64,000 bases of DNA, from the NCBI RefSeq assembly GCF_032452875.1, contig NC_083897.1, positions 8,786,854 to 8,850,853 of the forward strand, written 5' to 3'. The notes beneath the pieces are model-generated. The model ran no database searches. It had not been told where the DNA came from and worked only from the letters and a program-made list of their open reading frames with translations. Shown here piece by piece: positions 34,901 through 47,194 of the stretch. The position numbers were made by a program, and so were the translations under genes. The number at the start of each line of letters is the position of its first letter. Position 1 is the first letter of the stretch. This DNA is from Bos javanicus (taxonomy: Eukaryota > Chordata > Mammalia > Artiodactyla > Bovidae).

Positions 34901-36616
34901 ATGGCCTCTGGGTGTTCAAGTGAAAGGAAGAGTCACACTTTAAATCAAAAGCTAGGAATGATGAAGGTTAGCAAGGAAGGCATGTTGAAAGCTGAGACAG
35001 GCCTCTTATGCCAGTTAAACAAGTTGTGAATGCAAGGGAAAAGTTCTTGAAGGAAATCAAAAGTGCTACTCCAGTGTACACACGAATGATAAGAAAGTAG
35101 AACTGCCTTATGGCTGATTTGGAGAAAGTTTTTAGTGGTCTGGAGGATCAAGCCAGCAACAACATTCCCTTAAACCAACGCCTCATTCAGAGAAAGGACT
35201 CCCCTTTTATTCTGTGATGGCTGAGAGAAGTGAGAAAGCTGCAGAAGGAAAGTCTGAAGCCAGCAGACGTTGGTTTGTGAAGTTTAAGGAAAGAAGTCGT
35301 CTCTATCACACGAAAGTGCAAGGTGAAGCAGCAAGTGCTGATGTACAAGTTACAGCAAGTTATCCAGAAGAACTTAGTCAAGATAATTATTGAGCTGCCT
35401 ACATATTAAACAACAGACTTTTGAAGTAGAAGAAGTGGTTTTCTATTGGAAGAAGGTCAATGCCTGGTTTCAAAGCTTCAAAGGACAGGCTGACTCTCTT
35501 GTTAGGGATTAATGCAGCTGATGACTTTCAGTTGAAGCCAGTGCTCATTTACCACTCTGCAAATCCTATGGCACCTAAGAATTATGCTAAATTCACCCAG
35601 GCTATGCTCTGTAAATAGAACAACAAAGCCTGGATGACAGCACGTCTGTTTATGACATGTTTTCTTAAATACCTTAAGCCCACTGTTGAGACCTACTGCT
35701 CAAAACAAAAATATTCCTTTCAAATTATTACTGCTCATTGACAATGCATGTGGTCACCCAAGAGCTCTGATGGAGATGTACAATGAGATTAATGTTGTTT
35801 GCGTGTCTCCTAACACAACATCCATTCTGCAACCCATGGATCAAGGAGTCATTTCAGCTTTCAAGTCTCATTATTTGAGAAATACACTTCATAAAGCTAC
35901 AGCTGCTATAGATAGAGGTTCCTCTGATGAATCTAGGCAAATTAAATTAAAAACCTTCTGGAAAGGATTCTAGATGCCATTAAGAACATTTGTGGTTCAT
36001 GGGAGGAAGTCAAAATATCAACATAAACAGGAGTTTGGAAAAAGTTGATTTTAACCCTCTTGGGTGACTTTGAAGGGTTCAGGACTTCAGTGGAGGAAGT
36101 AACTGCAGAAATATTAAGGTAGAAATATAAAGAGAACTAGAATTAGAAGTGGAGCCTGAAGATGTGAGTGAATTGCTGCAATTTTAAGATAATACTTTAA
36201 AAGAAGAGGAATTGCTTCTTATGGATGAGCAACGAAAGTGATTTCTTGAGATGGAGTCTACTCCTGGGGAAGATGCTATAAAGACTGTTGAAATGACAAC
36301 AAAGAAATTAGAATATTACATAAACTTAGTTGATAAGCCAGGGAAAGGTTTTGAGAGGATTGACTCCAATTTTGAAAGGAGTTCTACTGTGGGTAAAATG
36401 CTATCAAACAGCATTGCATACTGCAGAGAAATCATTTGTGAAAGGAAGAGTCACTCCCTGAAGCAAACTTTATTGTTGACTTATTTTAAGAAATTGCCAC
36501 AGCCACCCCTAGCCCTAGTTGCCACCACCCTGATCAGTCAGTAGCTGTCAACGTGGAGGCAAGACCATCCATCAGTCAAAAAGTTTATGACTTGCTGAAG
36601 ACTCAGATGATGGTTC
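34901..36616 (+). pseudogene. Tigger1 transposase pseudogene
   Basis: A degenerate pogo-type transposase. Its start ATG is recognisable at 34901 (atggcctctgggtgttcaag). Two pieces stay open. 35686-35973 carries DDE signatures (LLLIDNACGHP with the second Asp, and SILQPMDQGVI with the third). 36251-36544 is the C-terminal part (YYINLVDKPGKGFERIDSNF). Stops and frameshifts elsewhere inactivate it. It is a transposon relic rather than a domesticated TIGD/JRK-like host gene. Confidence 0.9.
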
Positions 36617-37199
36617 CAGCAATGAAGTATTTCTCAATTAAGGTCTGTACATTGTTTCTTTTAGACATAATGCGATTGTATAATTAATATAAAACATTAT
36701 GTTATCAACATAACTTTAATATGCACTGAGAAGCCAAAAAATTCATGTGATTTTTTAATTAAAATATTCACTCTGTTGCAGTGGTCTGGAACCAAACTCA
36801 CAATGTCTTTGAGATGTGCCTATTCCCAACTCCAATCTAATCTAGCCACCCTGTTCACCTGATGGGGGAAGAAAAAAAAAAAAAACTCAAAAATTAGTCT
36901 GAAGTTCACAGTCCAGAGGAAAAGCTCACTAAAGACTGAGACCTAAATATAGGCTCACAGAATGCTTCTCCAACCCCACAGCTCACTACCACATCAGTTC
37001 AGTTTAGTCGCTCAGTCATGTCCGACTCTTTGCGACCCAGTGGACTGCAGCATGCCAGGCCTCCCTGTCCATCACCAACTCCCGGAGTTTACCCAGACTC
37101 ATGTCCACTGAGTTGGTGATGCCATCCAACCATCTCATCCTCTGTTGTTCCCTTCTCCTGGCTTCAATCTTTTCCAGCATCAGGGTCTTTTCAAATGAA

Positions 37200-38717
37200 T
37201 CAGCTCTTTGCATAAAGTGGCCAAAGTATTGGAGTTTCAGCTTCAACATCAGTCCTTCCAATGAACACACAGGACTGATCTCCTTTAGGATGAACTGGTT
37301 GGATCTCCTTGCAGTCCAAGGAACTTGCAAGAGTTCTCCAACACCACAATTCAAAAGCATCAGTTCTTTGGCAATCAGCTTTCTTTATAGTCCAACTCTC
37401 ACATCCAAACACTGCTACTGGAAAAACCACAGCCTTGACTAGATGGACCTTTGTTGACAAAGTAACATCTCTGCTTTTAAATATGCGGTCTAGGTTGGTC
37501 ATAACTTTCCTTCCAAGGAGCAAGCATCTTTTAATTTCATGGCTGCAGTCACCATCTGCAGTGATTTTGGAGCCCCCCGAAATAAAGTATGTCACTGTTT
37601 CCACTGTTTCCCCATCTATTTGCCATGAAGCAACGGGACCAGATGCCATGATCTTTGTTTTCTGAATGTTGAGCTTTAAGCCAACTTTTTCATGCTCCTC
37701 TTTCACTTTCATCAAGAGGCTCTTTAGTTCTTCTTCACTTTCTGCCATAAGGGTGGTGTCATCTGCATATATGAGTTTATTGATGTTTCTCCCAGCAATC
37801 TTGATTCCAGCTTGTACTTCATCCAGCCCAGCATTTCTTCTGATGTACTCTGCATATAAGTTCAATAAGCAGGGTGACAATATACAGCCTTGACGTACTC
37901 CTTTTCCTATTTGGAACTAGTCTGTTGTTCCATGTCCAGTTCTAACTGTTGCTTCCTGACCTGTACACAGGTTTCTCAGGAGGCAGATCAGGTGGTCTTG
38001 GATTCCCATCTCTTTCAGAAATTTCCACAGTTTATTGTGATCCACACAATAGGACTAGGCTTTGGCATATTCAATAAAGCAGAAGTAGATGTTTTTCTGG
38101 AACTCTCTTGCTTTTTTGATGATCCAGCAGATGTTGGCAATTTGATCTCTGGTTCCTCTGCCTTTTCTAAAACCAGCTTGAACATCTGGAAGTTCACGGT
38201 TCATGTATTGTTGAAGCCTGGCTTGGAGAATTTTGAGCACCGCCTTACTAGTGTGTGAGATGAGTGTAATTGTGCGGTAGTTTGAGCATTCTTTGGCATT
38301 GTCCTTCTTTGGGATTGAAATGAAAACTGACCTTTTCCAGTCCTGTGGCCACTGCTGAGTTTTCCAAATTTGCTGGCATATTGAGTGCAGCACTTTCACA
38401 GCATCATCTTTTAGGATTTGAAATAGCTCAGCTGGAATTCCATCACCTCCACTAGCTTTGTTTGTAGTGATGCTTCCTAAGGCCCACTTGACTTCACATT
38501 CCAGGATGTCTGGCTCTAGGTGAGTGATCACACCATCGTGATTATCTGGGTCAGGAAGATCTTTTTTGTACAGTTCTGTGTATTCTTGCCACCTCTTCTT
38601 AATATCTTCTGCTTCTTTTAGGTCCATACCATTTCTATCCTTTATTGAGCCCATCTTTGCATGAAAAGTTCCCTTAGTATCTCTAATTTTCTTGAAGAGA
38701 TCTCTAGTCTTTCCCAT
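37200..38717 (-). pseudogene. BovB reverse transcriptase pseudogene
   Basis: The upstream piece (38717-38055) holds RT motifs 0-2 and A: ASGGDGIPAELF, TLISHTSKAVLKILQARL and QAGFRKGRGTRDQIAN. Motif A reads FIEYAKA, where the family norm is F-x-D-Y-A-K-A-F-D, so the catalytic Asp is Glu; a stop follows. The downstream piece (37880-37200) holds the C motif YADDT and the thumb. The two are out of frame or separated by a stop around 38050. The copy is inactive. Confidence 0.92.
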
Positions 38718-38792
38718 TCTACTGTTTTCCTCTATTTGTTTGCACTGATCACTGAGGAAGGCTGTTTTATCTCTCCTTGCTATTCTTTCGGA

Positions 38793-38854
38793 GGAGGCAA
38801 TGGCACCCCACTCCAGTACTCTTGCCTGGAAAATCCCATGGACGGAGGAGCCTG
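38793..38854 (+). mobile_element. 62-bp Bov-A2 5'-end insertion with TSD
   Basis: Only the first roughly 60 bp of a Bov-A2 are present (ggcaatggcaccccactcca to gacggaggagcctgg). They are flanked by gctattctttcgga (38779-38792) and gctattctttgga (38855-38867). The SINE 3' end is absent. Confidence 0.75.
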
Positions 38855-39512
38855 GCTATTCTTTGGAACTCTGCATTTAAACGGGTATATCTTTCCTTTT
38901 CTCCTTTGCTTTTCATTCCTCTTCTTTTTACAGCTATTTGTAAGGCCTCCTCAGACAGCCATTCTGCTTTTTTTGCATCTCTTTTTCTTGGGGATGGTCT
39001 CGATCCCGGTCTCCTGTACAATGTCACGAACCTCCATCCATAGTTCATCAGGTACTCTGTCTATCAGATCTAGTTCCTTAAATCTATTTCTCACTTCTAA
39101 TGTATAACTGTAAGGGATTTAATTTAGGTCATACCTAAATAGTCTAGTGGTTTCCCCTACTTTCTTCTATTTAAGTCTGAATTTGGCAGTAAGGAGTTCA
39201 TGATCTGAGCCACAGTCAGCTCCTGGTCTTGTTTTTGCTGACTTTATAGAGCTTCTCCACCTTTGGCTGCAAAGAATATAATCAATCTGATTTCGGTGTT
39301 GACCATCTGGTGATGTCCATGTGTAGAGTCTTCTCTTATGTTGTTGAAAGAGGGTGTTTGCTATGATCAGTGTGTTCTTTTGGCAAAACTCTATTAGCCT
39401 TTGCCCTGCTTCATTCTGTACTCCAAGGCCAAATTTGCCTGTTACTCCAGGTGTTTCTTGACTTTCTGATTTTGCATTGGGTATTGTTCTAAAAGGTCTT
39501 ATAGGTCTTCAT

Positions 39513-39787
39513 GCTGCTGCTGCTGCTAAGTCGCTTCAGTCCTGTCTGACTCTGTGCGACCCCATAGACAGCAGCCTACCAGGCTCCCCCGTCCCTGGGA
39601 TTCTCCAGGCAAGAACACTGGAGTGGGTTACCATTTCCTTTTCCAATGCATGAAAATGAAAATTGAAAGTGAAGTCGCTCAGTCATGTCCAATTCCTAGC
39701 GACTCCATGGACTGCAGCCTACCAGGCTCCTCTGTCTATGGGGTTTTCCAGGCAAGAGTACTGGGGTGGGTTGCCATTGTCTTCTCC
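39513..39787 (-). mobile_element. Bov-A2 SINE inside BovB
   Basis: Antisense Bov-A2 dimer with perfect 12-bp TSD ataggtcttcat at 39501-39512 and 39788-39799. Confidence 0.93.
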
Positions 39788-39960
39788 ATAGGTCTTCATA
39801 GAACCGTTCAACTTCAGCTTCGTCAGCGTTACGGATCAGGGCATCAACCACCACATCAGTAAAGGCCTATTTACAACAGTTCTTTTTATCCAATCAAATC
39901 AAACCAATTAAATCTCATAAAAAATATAATCTCATCAAATCCATACTTAAGAGTCTATGT

Positions 39961-40170
39961 CTGATTTCAGTCATGTCTGACTCTTTGTGACCCCATGGAC
40001 TATAGCCTGCCAGGCTCCTCTGTCCATGGGATTCTCCAGTCAAGAATACTGGAGTGGGTTGCCATGCCCTTCTCTAGGGGATGTTTCTGACCCAGAAATT
40101 AAACCCGTGTCTTTTATGTCTCCTGCATTGGCAGGCTGATTCTTTACTAATAGCACCACCTGGGAAGCAT
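39961..40170 (-). mobile_element. Bov-tA SINE
   Basis: Antisense Bov-tA from ctgatttcagtcatgtctga to a head ending agcaccacctgggaagc. Confidence 0.88.
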
Positions 40171-40204
40171 GCCTATATGTGTCTATAGGGGCATGTACAA
40201 GGCA

Positions 40205-40600
40205 GTTCAGAGTATTATGGTTAATATAATGACTCTGTTAATATGGTTAAAAAATCTACCAACATATCTATGAAAGACTGATATACTCATAATATGAAGC
40301 CCTATGTAAGAATGAAAAAGATTGATACTAAGAAACTATGAGATGAGAGGAGACGTGGCAATTAAACGCACTGTGGTATACTAGATAGGATCCTGGAACA
40401 AAAACAACAAATAGTGGAAAACTGAAGAAATCCAAAATAAATGAGTTAATAGCATAATACTAATGCTAATTTTTTAAATTTAACAACGGCACTATGGTTA
40501 TGCAAGATGTTAATATTGGTGGAAAAAGGTTTACGGAATTCTGTGCTGTATTTGCAACTTTTCTGTAAGTCTCAATTCAAGATAAGATTCCCCCCCCCGC
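40205..40600 (+). mobile_element. Old L1M-type 3' UTR (probable)
   Basis: Wording ggaaaactgaagaaatccaa, ctatggttatgcaagatgtt and gcaacttttctgtaagtctc parallels 46840-47155 and resembles an L1M 3' UTR. The family is uncertain. Confidence 0.45.
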
Positions 40601-40620
40601 CCCCCAAAAAAAGAGAGAGA
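40589..40620. repeat. C-run, A-run and (GA)n
   Basis: A compound low-complexity tract: C8-G-C6, A7 and gagagaga. Confidence 0.85.
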
Positions 40621-40735
40621 CAGAAGAAGAACTGACTCAGTGGTGTGTTTTCTAATCATTTACAAGAGCCAACAGTGTACATCCTTTCCCAATTCCTCCT
40701 TCGATGACTTCACACCGGTATTGGGTGTATTAACA

Positions 40736-41015
40736 ATGCTGCTGCTGCTGCTGCTAAGTCACTTCAGTCGTGTCCGACTCTGTGCAACCCCATAGACGGC
40801 AGCCCACCAGGCTCCCCCGTCCCTGGGATTCTCCAGGCAAGAACACTGGAGTGGGTTGCCATTTCCTTCTCCAGTGCATGAAAGTGAAAAGTGAAAGTGA
40901 AGTCGCTCAGTCGTGTCTGACTCTTCGAGACCACATGGACTGCAGCCTACCAGGCTCCTCCGTCCATGGGGTTTTCCAGGCAAGAGTACTGGAGTGGTTG
41001 CCATTGCCTTCTCCG
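40736..41015 (-). mobile_element. Bov-A2 SINE
   Basis: Antisense Bov-A2 dimer with 9-bp TSD gtattaaca at 40727-40735 and 41016-41024. Its (gct)n end is 6 units long. Confidence 0.92.
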
Positions 41016-41785
41016 GTATTAACACTGCAGGAATCAGCAAATGTTGCAAATCAAGTATTTTTTTTTTTAACCCAGAGAGCTAGTTGTTAAACATTTATCA
41101 GCACACCACTAGATGACCTATATGTATTGACATGGATAGAGCTCTAGTATTTATATAAAAAATAATGTAGAACAAGGCACATCCAATGAATGACCCTATG
41201 TAAATAAAAGAAAAGGTATCTCTCTATATGTATATATAAATATGTAGAAAGAGAACTGGAAGGATTAATACCAAATTATTGATCTTTAGAGTGGGGAGCC
41301 GGAGGAAGTCAACATTTTCATAGTATTGTTAGAATCTTTTACAATGATACTGTATTCTCATACTGTTAAAAAATAGGTGCTCAACAAATCTTTTTTAAGC
41401 TGAATGGATAGGTGCATTGTTTTATTCCATCTCTTATTTTTGCTTTCTGTCTAAAGTAGAGCTTTTCACAACGTTTAAAAGCATCAGAACAATTCGGCAA
41501 TTAAATATGAATAACCCCAAACACATCAAAAGATAAAATAGAACTGTTTTGATTGAAAGGAACTGGGAGTACAAAAGCCTTGTCCAAAAGCTCCACAGAT
41601 ATAGTTTGAAATGTACTGGCCTAAAAAATCAGCCTCAAAATAACTTAATGAGGAAAATTTGGATGCTGGTAAGAATCTTTTTAGGCAATTAAATTTACTT
41701 CATAATACCAGGGTCAGAAGATATGAAAACTTTCATGTTTTTCTGTATCTCTTGGTGTTTTGTGTCCACTCTTTTACTCTTACAG

Positions 41786-41988
41786 GGCTTCCCCAGTGGC
41801 TCAGTGGTAAAGAATCCACCTGCAATGCAGAAGACCCAGGTTCAATCTCTGGGTCTGGACAATCCCCTGGAGAAGGGCATGGCAACCACTCCAGTGTTCT
41901 TGCCTGGAGAATACTGGACAGAGAAGCCTGGCGGGCCACAGTCCATGGGGTCACAAAGAGACATGACTGAGCAATGAGCACAACACAC
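41786..41988 (+). mobile_element. Bov-tA SINE
   Basis: Sense Bov-tA from ggcttccccagtggctcagt to agacatgactgagcaatgag. The TSD is actcttacag/actcttatag (41776-41785 and 41989-41998). Confidence 0.9.
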
Positions 41989-41999
41989 ACTCTTATAGA

Positions 42000-44355
42000 T
42001 AATATTCCAATCCACTTAATAACAAGGGAAATAGAGCTTTGGTAATGAATACACAAGTAAACCTTTAAATTGCAAGATTTGCAAGGCAAATAAAAGTCTG
42101 CTTTCAAGAAATTCATCTTGTATCTCAAACTGCACACATATTCAGCTAAGCAAGCTATAATTTTTTATTGCAAAAATTTTTTGGTGTTATCTTCAAATTT
42201 GGCCAAATAAATTTAGAAAATATGAAATATATCTTATAGATAAAAGTCCTGCCCATTGTAAATGCTGTCATGTTTCAAATCATGCCAAGGCAAAAGCATA
42301 TGATATTTTTCAATATAATTTGTTTTTCCTTTTTTGTAAAAAAAAAAAAAATTTCCCCACTAGTTCCCTTATATATCTTGCTTCATATTCCTTCAGGCTA
42401 AGGACTGCTACTGCTTTTGTACTTTACTTCCAAAGCTTGTCAAAGCTACAGATCTACTTGTATGTTAAACAGTTCCCTTCCTGAAAAATATCCCTGGTAC
42501 ATTACCCAGATGGTGACCCCTGATGACTTCAGGCTTTCAAGTTAACTCCTGTGAGAAGCAATCTCACCAGACTGATACTTCAGTGGACATTGTGTGAAGT
42601 GAGAGGCTACTACAAGAGGGAACATCACTGCAAAAACAAATGCTCCTTGAATTAAATGCAGTGACTGCTAACATTACAGAAACCAGGTTATCTTTCCATC
42701 ATAAAATAAATCCCATTTTCATTATATTAAACATCAAATTGGTATATGAGTGAACTACAGCCCTTTGATAAATTACCTTCAGATCTTGGTTTTTATCCTG
42801 GTAATAACCAGATTACATGCAGGATTGAAAACCATTAGTTTTCAGAGAAGCATTTTTCAAGAACTAAATAAAGGAAGTAATACATGTTTATTTATGGTGC
42901 CTTACTTTTGCTTCAGCAGTTTCATGCAAATTTTCTCTTTTTTTCCTAGGGTTATACATATACATTTTCTACTAAAAATATTATCTGTGCTTGCACGACA
43001 TCGTAAACATAAATAAAACATACTTAAATGTTCCTTTTCAAAGCAGTTTGAATGGAGTCAATATGGCTGTGAGATTCCTTTCAAGCATTTTTAAAAGCCT
43101 GAAAAGCTGTCATGTTGGGTATGGGTAGAATTTCCTTTGAAAGAAGGACCTCACCAATTAAAAAAAAAATAAGCAAGAACAGCACTTTATAATCTGAACA
43201 GTTTTACATAACACATTTTTCTGGCTTGCCATGGTGAAACAGTAAAATTAAATGCCAATTAAAGGAAAGATTGAGACAGTACAACAGAGGGAATAAGGAC
43301 ACCTTTCTTGTTGTGCCACATGTTTGAATCCCTATATTTCCTCTCCTAAGTGAAATGAAATATTCTCTATTGCTGCATACTTTTTTTTTTTTTTTTGCCT
43401 TAGCACGGTCCTAGTTTTACCCAATATTGAGGCTAGAAAAGATTCTATCAAGGTAATAAATCATTTTAATATCCCAGTTCTATATTATATTATCTTAAAA
43501 CTTTCATTTATTATGTATTTTATGTTTTCCATTCCAAGGCTGCAGCAATATTTATAAATAACATGTCTATTTGGGTACCTTATCACAGGTTTAATATATG
43601 ATCTCCATTTGCAGTTGCATAACGGGCCCATCTGTGTACTCCTTATCAGACAGACACAATTATATAGTGTTTTCATCTCAAGTCACAGCAACAATAAGTG
43701 CTCTCAATAACTCAAAACTTATTTACTTTTGTATTATTATTTGCTTTGTGGAGTCAGGTGAAATAGGCAGCATAATGACGGGACTGTCCCCCCCTCAAAA
43801 AAAAAAAAAACCCTATCTTAATGAATAATGCAGCAAAAGTATCAATTTAGCCAGGAGCCAGCACTTTTGATTCTTCCTTAAAATTTTCTTTTTCTTTCTC
43901 ATTTTACTTTGTTTTCTGCTCAATGAATTTTCCCTTTTGCTATGGTTCAAATCACTGTCTATTACTTCATCATTATTGATGATGGAAGTCTCTTAGATTC
44001 CTAAACAGTCTCTCATTCTCTTTCCTGGTTGAATGCTTATTGGTAATAATAGGCATGTTCTTTAAAAAAAATCCAAATAAAACTGGTGACTATAGACAGT
44101 GAGAAATAGACCTACACAGAAGCTCTCTCCTCCTCTTACCCATTTGCTGTGTATGTATTTAAATTTAAAATATGGGAACGTATTCATTAATTTATGACCT
44201 CAACCCCTAAAGCTGGTGCTTTGAAGCTTACTTTTCTGATCTGGCATCATATTGTCACAGCCATAGATATATGGCATGTGTTCTTCAAACTTGAGATTTG
44301 CTTGAATCTTGAGATTTCTGCCTTGTACGATTTGATCAGAGGGGGCGGTAGGATG
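42000..44355. other. Anonymous intronic sequence
   Basis: AT-rich, with an A14-type run near 42339-42351, a T16 run at 43381-43396 and an A-run at 43798-43811. No gene or nameable repeat recognised. Confidence 0.45.
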
Positions 44356-44372
44356 ACTTGGTAGAGATTATA

Positions 44373-44572
44373 GTGTGAAATGAAAGTTGCTCCTCTTTGC
44401 AACCCCATGGACTGTAGCTCACCAGTCTCCTCTGTCCATAGAATTCTCCAGGCCAGAATACTGGAGTGAGTAGCTGTTCCCTTCTCCAGGGGATCTTCCC
44501 AACCCAGGGATGGAACCCAGGTCTCCTGCATTGCGGGCAGATTCTTTACTGTCTGAGCCACCAGGGAAGCCC
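44373..44572 (-). mobile_element. Bov-tA SINE with 14-bp TSD
   Basis: Antisense Bov-tA with an internal loss in the 3' end (gaaagttgctcctctttgca). The TSD tggtagagattata/tggtggagattata lies at 44359-44372 and 44573-44586. Confidence 0.9.
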
Positions 44573-44864
44573 TGGTGGAGATTATAATGATCCAGTTTGT
44601 TCTGAGTTTCATGAGGTGGCATCATGACAGTGTTCTTCTGGAAGAGTCATCAGTGTTTGGGCTTAACTCACGATCAGAGTCTTTAAGCCTTTCCTTCTTT
44701 CATGCAATAATTATCTGTTATCCGACTACTATGTATTAGACTCTGTCCTAGTTGTCGAAGATACAACAGTAACTGCTTGGTTGCAAAAATGCTTACCCTC
44801 CTGGAGCTTACACTCTGTCTAAAAGGAGGCAGTTGTCATGTGTCTGGAGTGGAGGTGTCTTGTT

Positions 44865-45070
44865 TCAAATCACAATTCTGCTACAATTAGTATCAGAGTG
44901 ACCTTGGGTAAGTTACTCAACTGTTGTGTCTCAGTATCCTCACTATAAAATATGCATAATAATAGCACCTGCCCCATAGGCTTCTTGTGAGGACCTTGTG
45001 AGTCAGTACATGTAAAGTATCTAGAAAAATGCTTGGTAAATTCTCCATAAATGCTAACCATTATTACTAG
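44865..45070 (+). mobile_element. MIR SINE
   Basis: gagtgaccttgggtaagtta, agtatcctcactataaaata and gaaaaatgcttggtaaattc match MIR order. Confidence 0.82.
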
Positions 45071-45286
45071 GTCTGGTTAATTGGCCCCTTAGGTTAGCCT
45101 CTCCAAAACTACCTTGGAAGAGGAGAAAAGCAGAAAGTCATTTACCCATTGCATCCTTTGCTTGCTTGTCCTAAAAGAGGTTTATGTATTTGCATTTATG
45201 GGGGGAGAGCAGTATAGAGGTTTTGAGTAGCACTACTTAAGTAGAGCTTAAGTCTCTGAGAGAACTGCAGCTGCCATCTTCACATG

Positions 45287-45561
45287 TTGCTGCTGCTGCT
45301 AAGTTGCTTCAGTCGTGTCCGACTCTGTGCAACCCCATAGACAGCAGCCCACCAGGCTCCCCCGTCCCTGGGATTCTCCAGGCAAGAACACTGGAGTGGG
45401 TTGCCATTTCCTTCTCCAATGCATGAAAGTGAAAAGTGAAAGTGAAGTCGCTCAGTTGTGTCCGACCCTCAGCGACCCCATGGACTGCAGCCTACTAGGC
45501 TCCTCCGTCCATGGGATTTTCCAGGCAGAAGTACTGGAGTGGGGTGCCATTGCCTTCTCCG
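45287..45561 (-). mobile_element. Bov-A2 SINE
   Basis: Antisense Bov-A2 dimer, TSD tcttcacatg at 45277-45286 and 45562-45571. Confidence 0.93.
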
Positions 45562-45734
45562 TCTTCACATGCTGTATGGCAGAATTAAACACAAACCGTA
45601 CCTGACTTCTGAATTCCAAATCCTTGACTTCAGAGCAGACATTCATTTCTCTCCTCACCCCCATCAACATCCCGCAAACCTGCTCATGTCCTTTTCTTCA
45701 TCATATTTGTTCTCAAGATGCCAAAGGGAGTTTT

Positions 45735-45998
45735 AAAAGTTAATGAAGTATTTATTTTTTGCTGCACTGGGTCTTTATTGCTGTGCGTGGGCTTTCTCCA
45801 GTTGTGGTGTGCGGGCTTCTCATTGTGGCGGCTTCTCTCGTGGTGGAGCACAGGCTGTAGGTGCATGAGCATCAGTAGTTGTGGTGCGCAGGCTTGGCTG
45901 CTCCACAGCATGCAGAATCTGCCCAGATCAGGGATCTAATCCAAATCCTCTGCATTGGCAAGTGGACTGCTATCACTGCACCACCAGGGAAGTCCTCT
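45735..45998 (-). mobile_element. CHR-2-type SINE
   Basis: Antisense artiodactyl CHR SINE: tttttgctgcactgggtctt, ctccagttgtggtgtgcggg, gggatctaatccaaatcctc, and the head ending ctgcaccaccagggaagtcc. Confidence 0.8.
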
Positions 45999-46530
45999 CC
46001 ATCATATTGGTCATTGCAACTTGGAAGCTGTAGATTTGGGGTTCAAAAGGTTTCCGGAAATCAGAGCATCCTTAAAATTTGTCATTTCTTTACGAAGAAA
46101 TGTAGAGTGCACTTTCTACAAAGGTTAGTAGAAAGTGGTTAGTAGAAAGTGGTTTCATTTTATGAAACATAACCGATAATTCTCATATGGCTGTATAGTA
46201 TGCAATGGGTTCCAAGAAAATTTTTGGCTGAGTTACCCAGCACAAGTATGCATTGTTGGGTGATGGATGAAAGTCTAGCAAATTGATCTGTGCAGGTAAG
46301 GGAATGTTATGTATGTAACATAATAAAATTATGGTATGTCAGAGCTCAAAAGACCACAGACTAATAGTTTATAAAAGAGGGAGGGAGTAAGCTTACAGTA
46401 AAGAAACCCAGAAACATTATGTCAGCCAAGGTTAACATCATCAGTGATAGCATGTACATTAATAGCATATATCCTTGATATGATGTGGTGATGGTAACTC
46501 TTTAGTCTTCCCTCCTCCAAACCCTTAGAA

Positions 46531-46747
46531 AGTGAAGTGAAAGTGTTAACCGCTCAGTCATGACCGACTCTTTGTGACCCCATGGTCTGTAGCCCGCCAG
46601 GGTCCTCTGTCCATGGAATTCTCCAGGCAAGAATACTGGAGTGGGTTGCCATTTCCTTTTCCAGGGGATTTTTCCGACCCAGGGATCGAACCTGGGTCTC
46701 CTACATTGCAGGCAGATTCTTTACCATCTGAGCCACCAGGGAAGCCC
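46531..46747 (-). mobile_element. Bov-tA SINE
   Basis: Antisense Bov-tA, full length, from gtgaagtgaaagtgttaacc to the head ending ctgagccaccagggaagccc; a relatively well-preserved copy. Confidence 0.92.
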
Positions 46748-46839
46748 ATTTTCCCAAGTCTAAACATAAGAACAACACTGGAGAAATTAAAATTGAGGGA
46801 CATTCTGTAAAAAACGTGACCAGTGCTACTCACAACTGT

Positions 46840-47155
46840 CAAGGTCATCTAAGAAACTGTCACAGACTATAGGAGACAAGGGAGACATGGCATATAATGT
46901 AATATCCTATCCTGGAACAGAAAAATGACATTGGGGAAAAATTGGTAAAATCTGAATCAAGTGTCAAGTTCAGTTAACAGTAATATTCAATGTTGGTTTT
47001 TTAGCTGTGAGAAGTGTACCATGGTGACATAAGATGTCAATAATAAGAGAAACCAGAGGAGAAGTGTATGGGAATTTTCTGTACTATCTTTGCAACTGTT
47101 CTGTAAATCTCCACTTGTTCTAAACTGAAAAGCTTATTTTGAAAAAGAAAAAAAA
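46840..47155 (+). mobile_element. Old L1M-type 3' UTR (probable)
   Basis: aagaaactgtcacagactat, cctggaacagaaaaatgaca and gtgtaccatggtgacataag, ending in gaaaagcttattttgaaaaa plus an A-run. Related to 40205-40600. Confidence 0.45.
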
Positions 47156-47194
47156 AAAACCAAAAACAAGCAAAAACATATATGCAAGACCAGA

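Larger units (their letters stand above)
34191..36821 (+). mobile_element. Tigger1 (pogo/Tc1-mariner) DNA transposon, near full length
   Basis: Starts caggcctac... after TA (34189-34190) and ends ...gagatgtgcc before TA, as Tigger1 does. Landmarks throughout match the Tigger1 consensus I know: ttttccaacaacatttgctc, gtgatctgtgatcagtgatc, then the transposase gene and the 3' arm (gtggtctggaaccaaactca). It is about 2.35 kb without the nested Bov-A2 (consensus about 2.4 kb). The element is ancient and immobile. Confidence 0.9.
36999..39849 (-). mobile_element. BovB LINE, 5'-truncated, about 2.5 kb, with TSD
   Basis: The longest BovB here, antisense, from its 3' end at 36999 to endonuclease-end sequence near 39840. 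The TSD accacatcagt is perfect (36988-36998 and 39850-39860). Two SINEs sit inside it (38793-38854 and 39513-39787). Confidence 0.93.

Noticed and set aside
35686..35973. Host DDE transposase-derived gene (TIGD/JRK-like)
   Set aside because: It lies within a recognisable Tigger1 with both ends, and the surrounding frame is broken by stops; no domesticated full-length ORF.
45718..46142. Overlapping ORFs with Cys/Trp-rich peptides
   Set aside because: They translate the antisense CHR SINE at 45735-45998.
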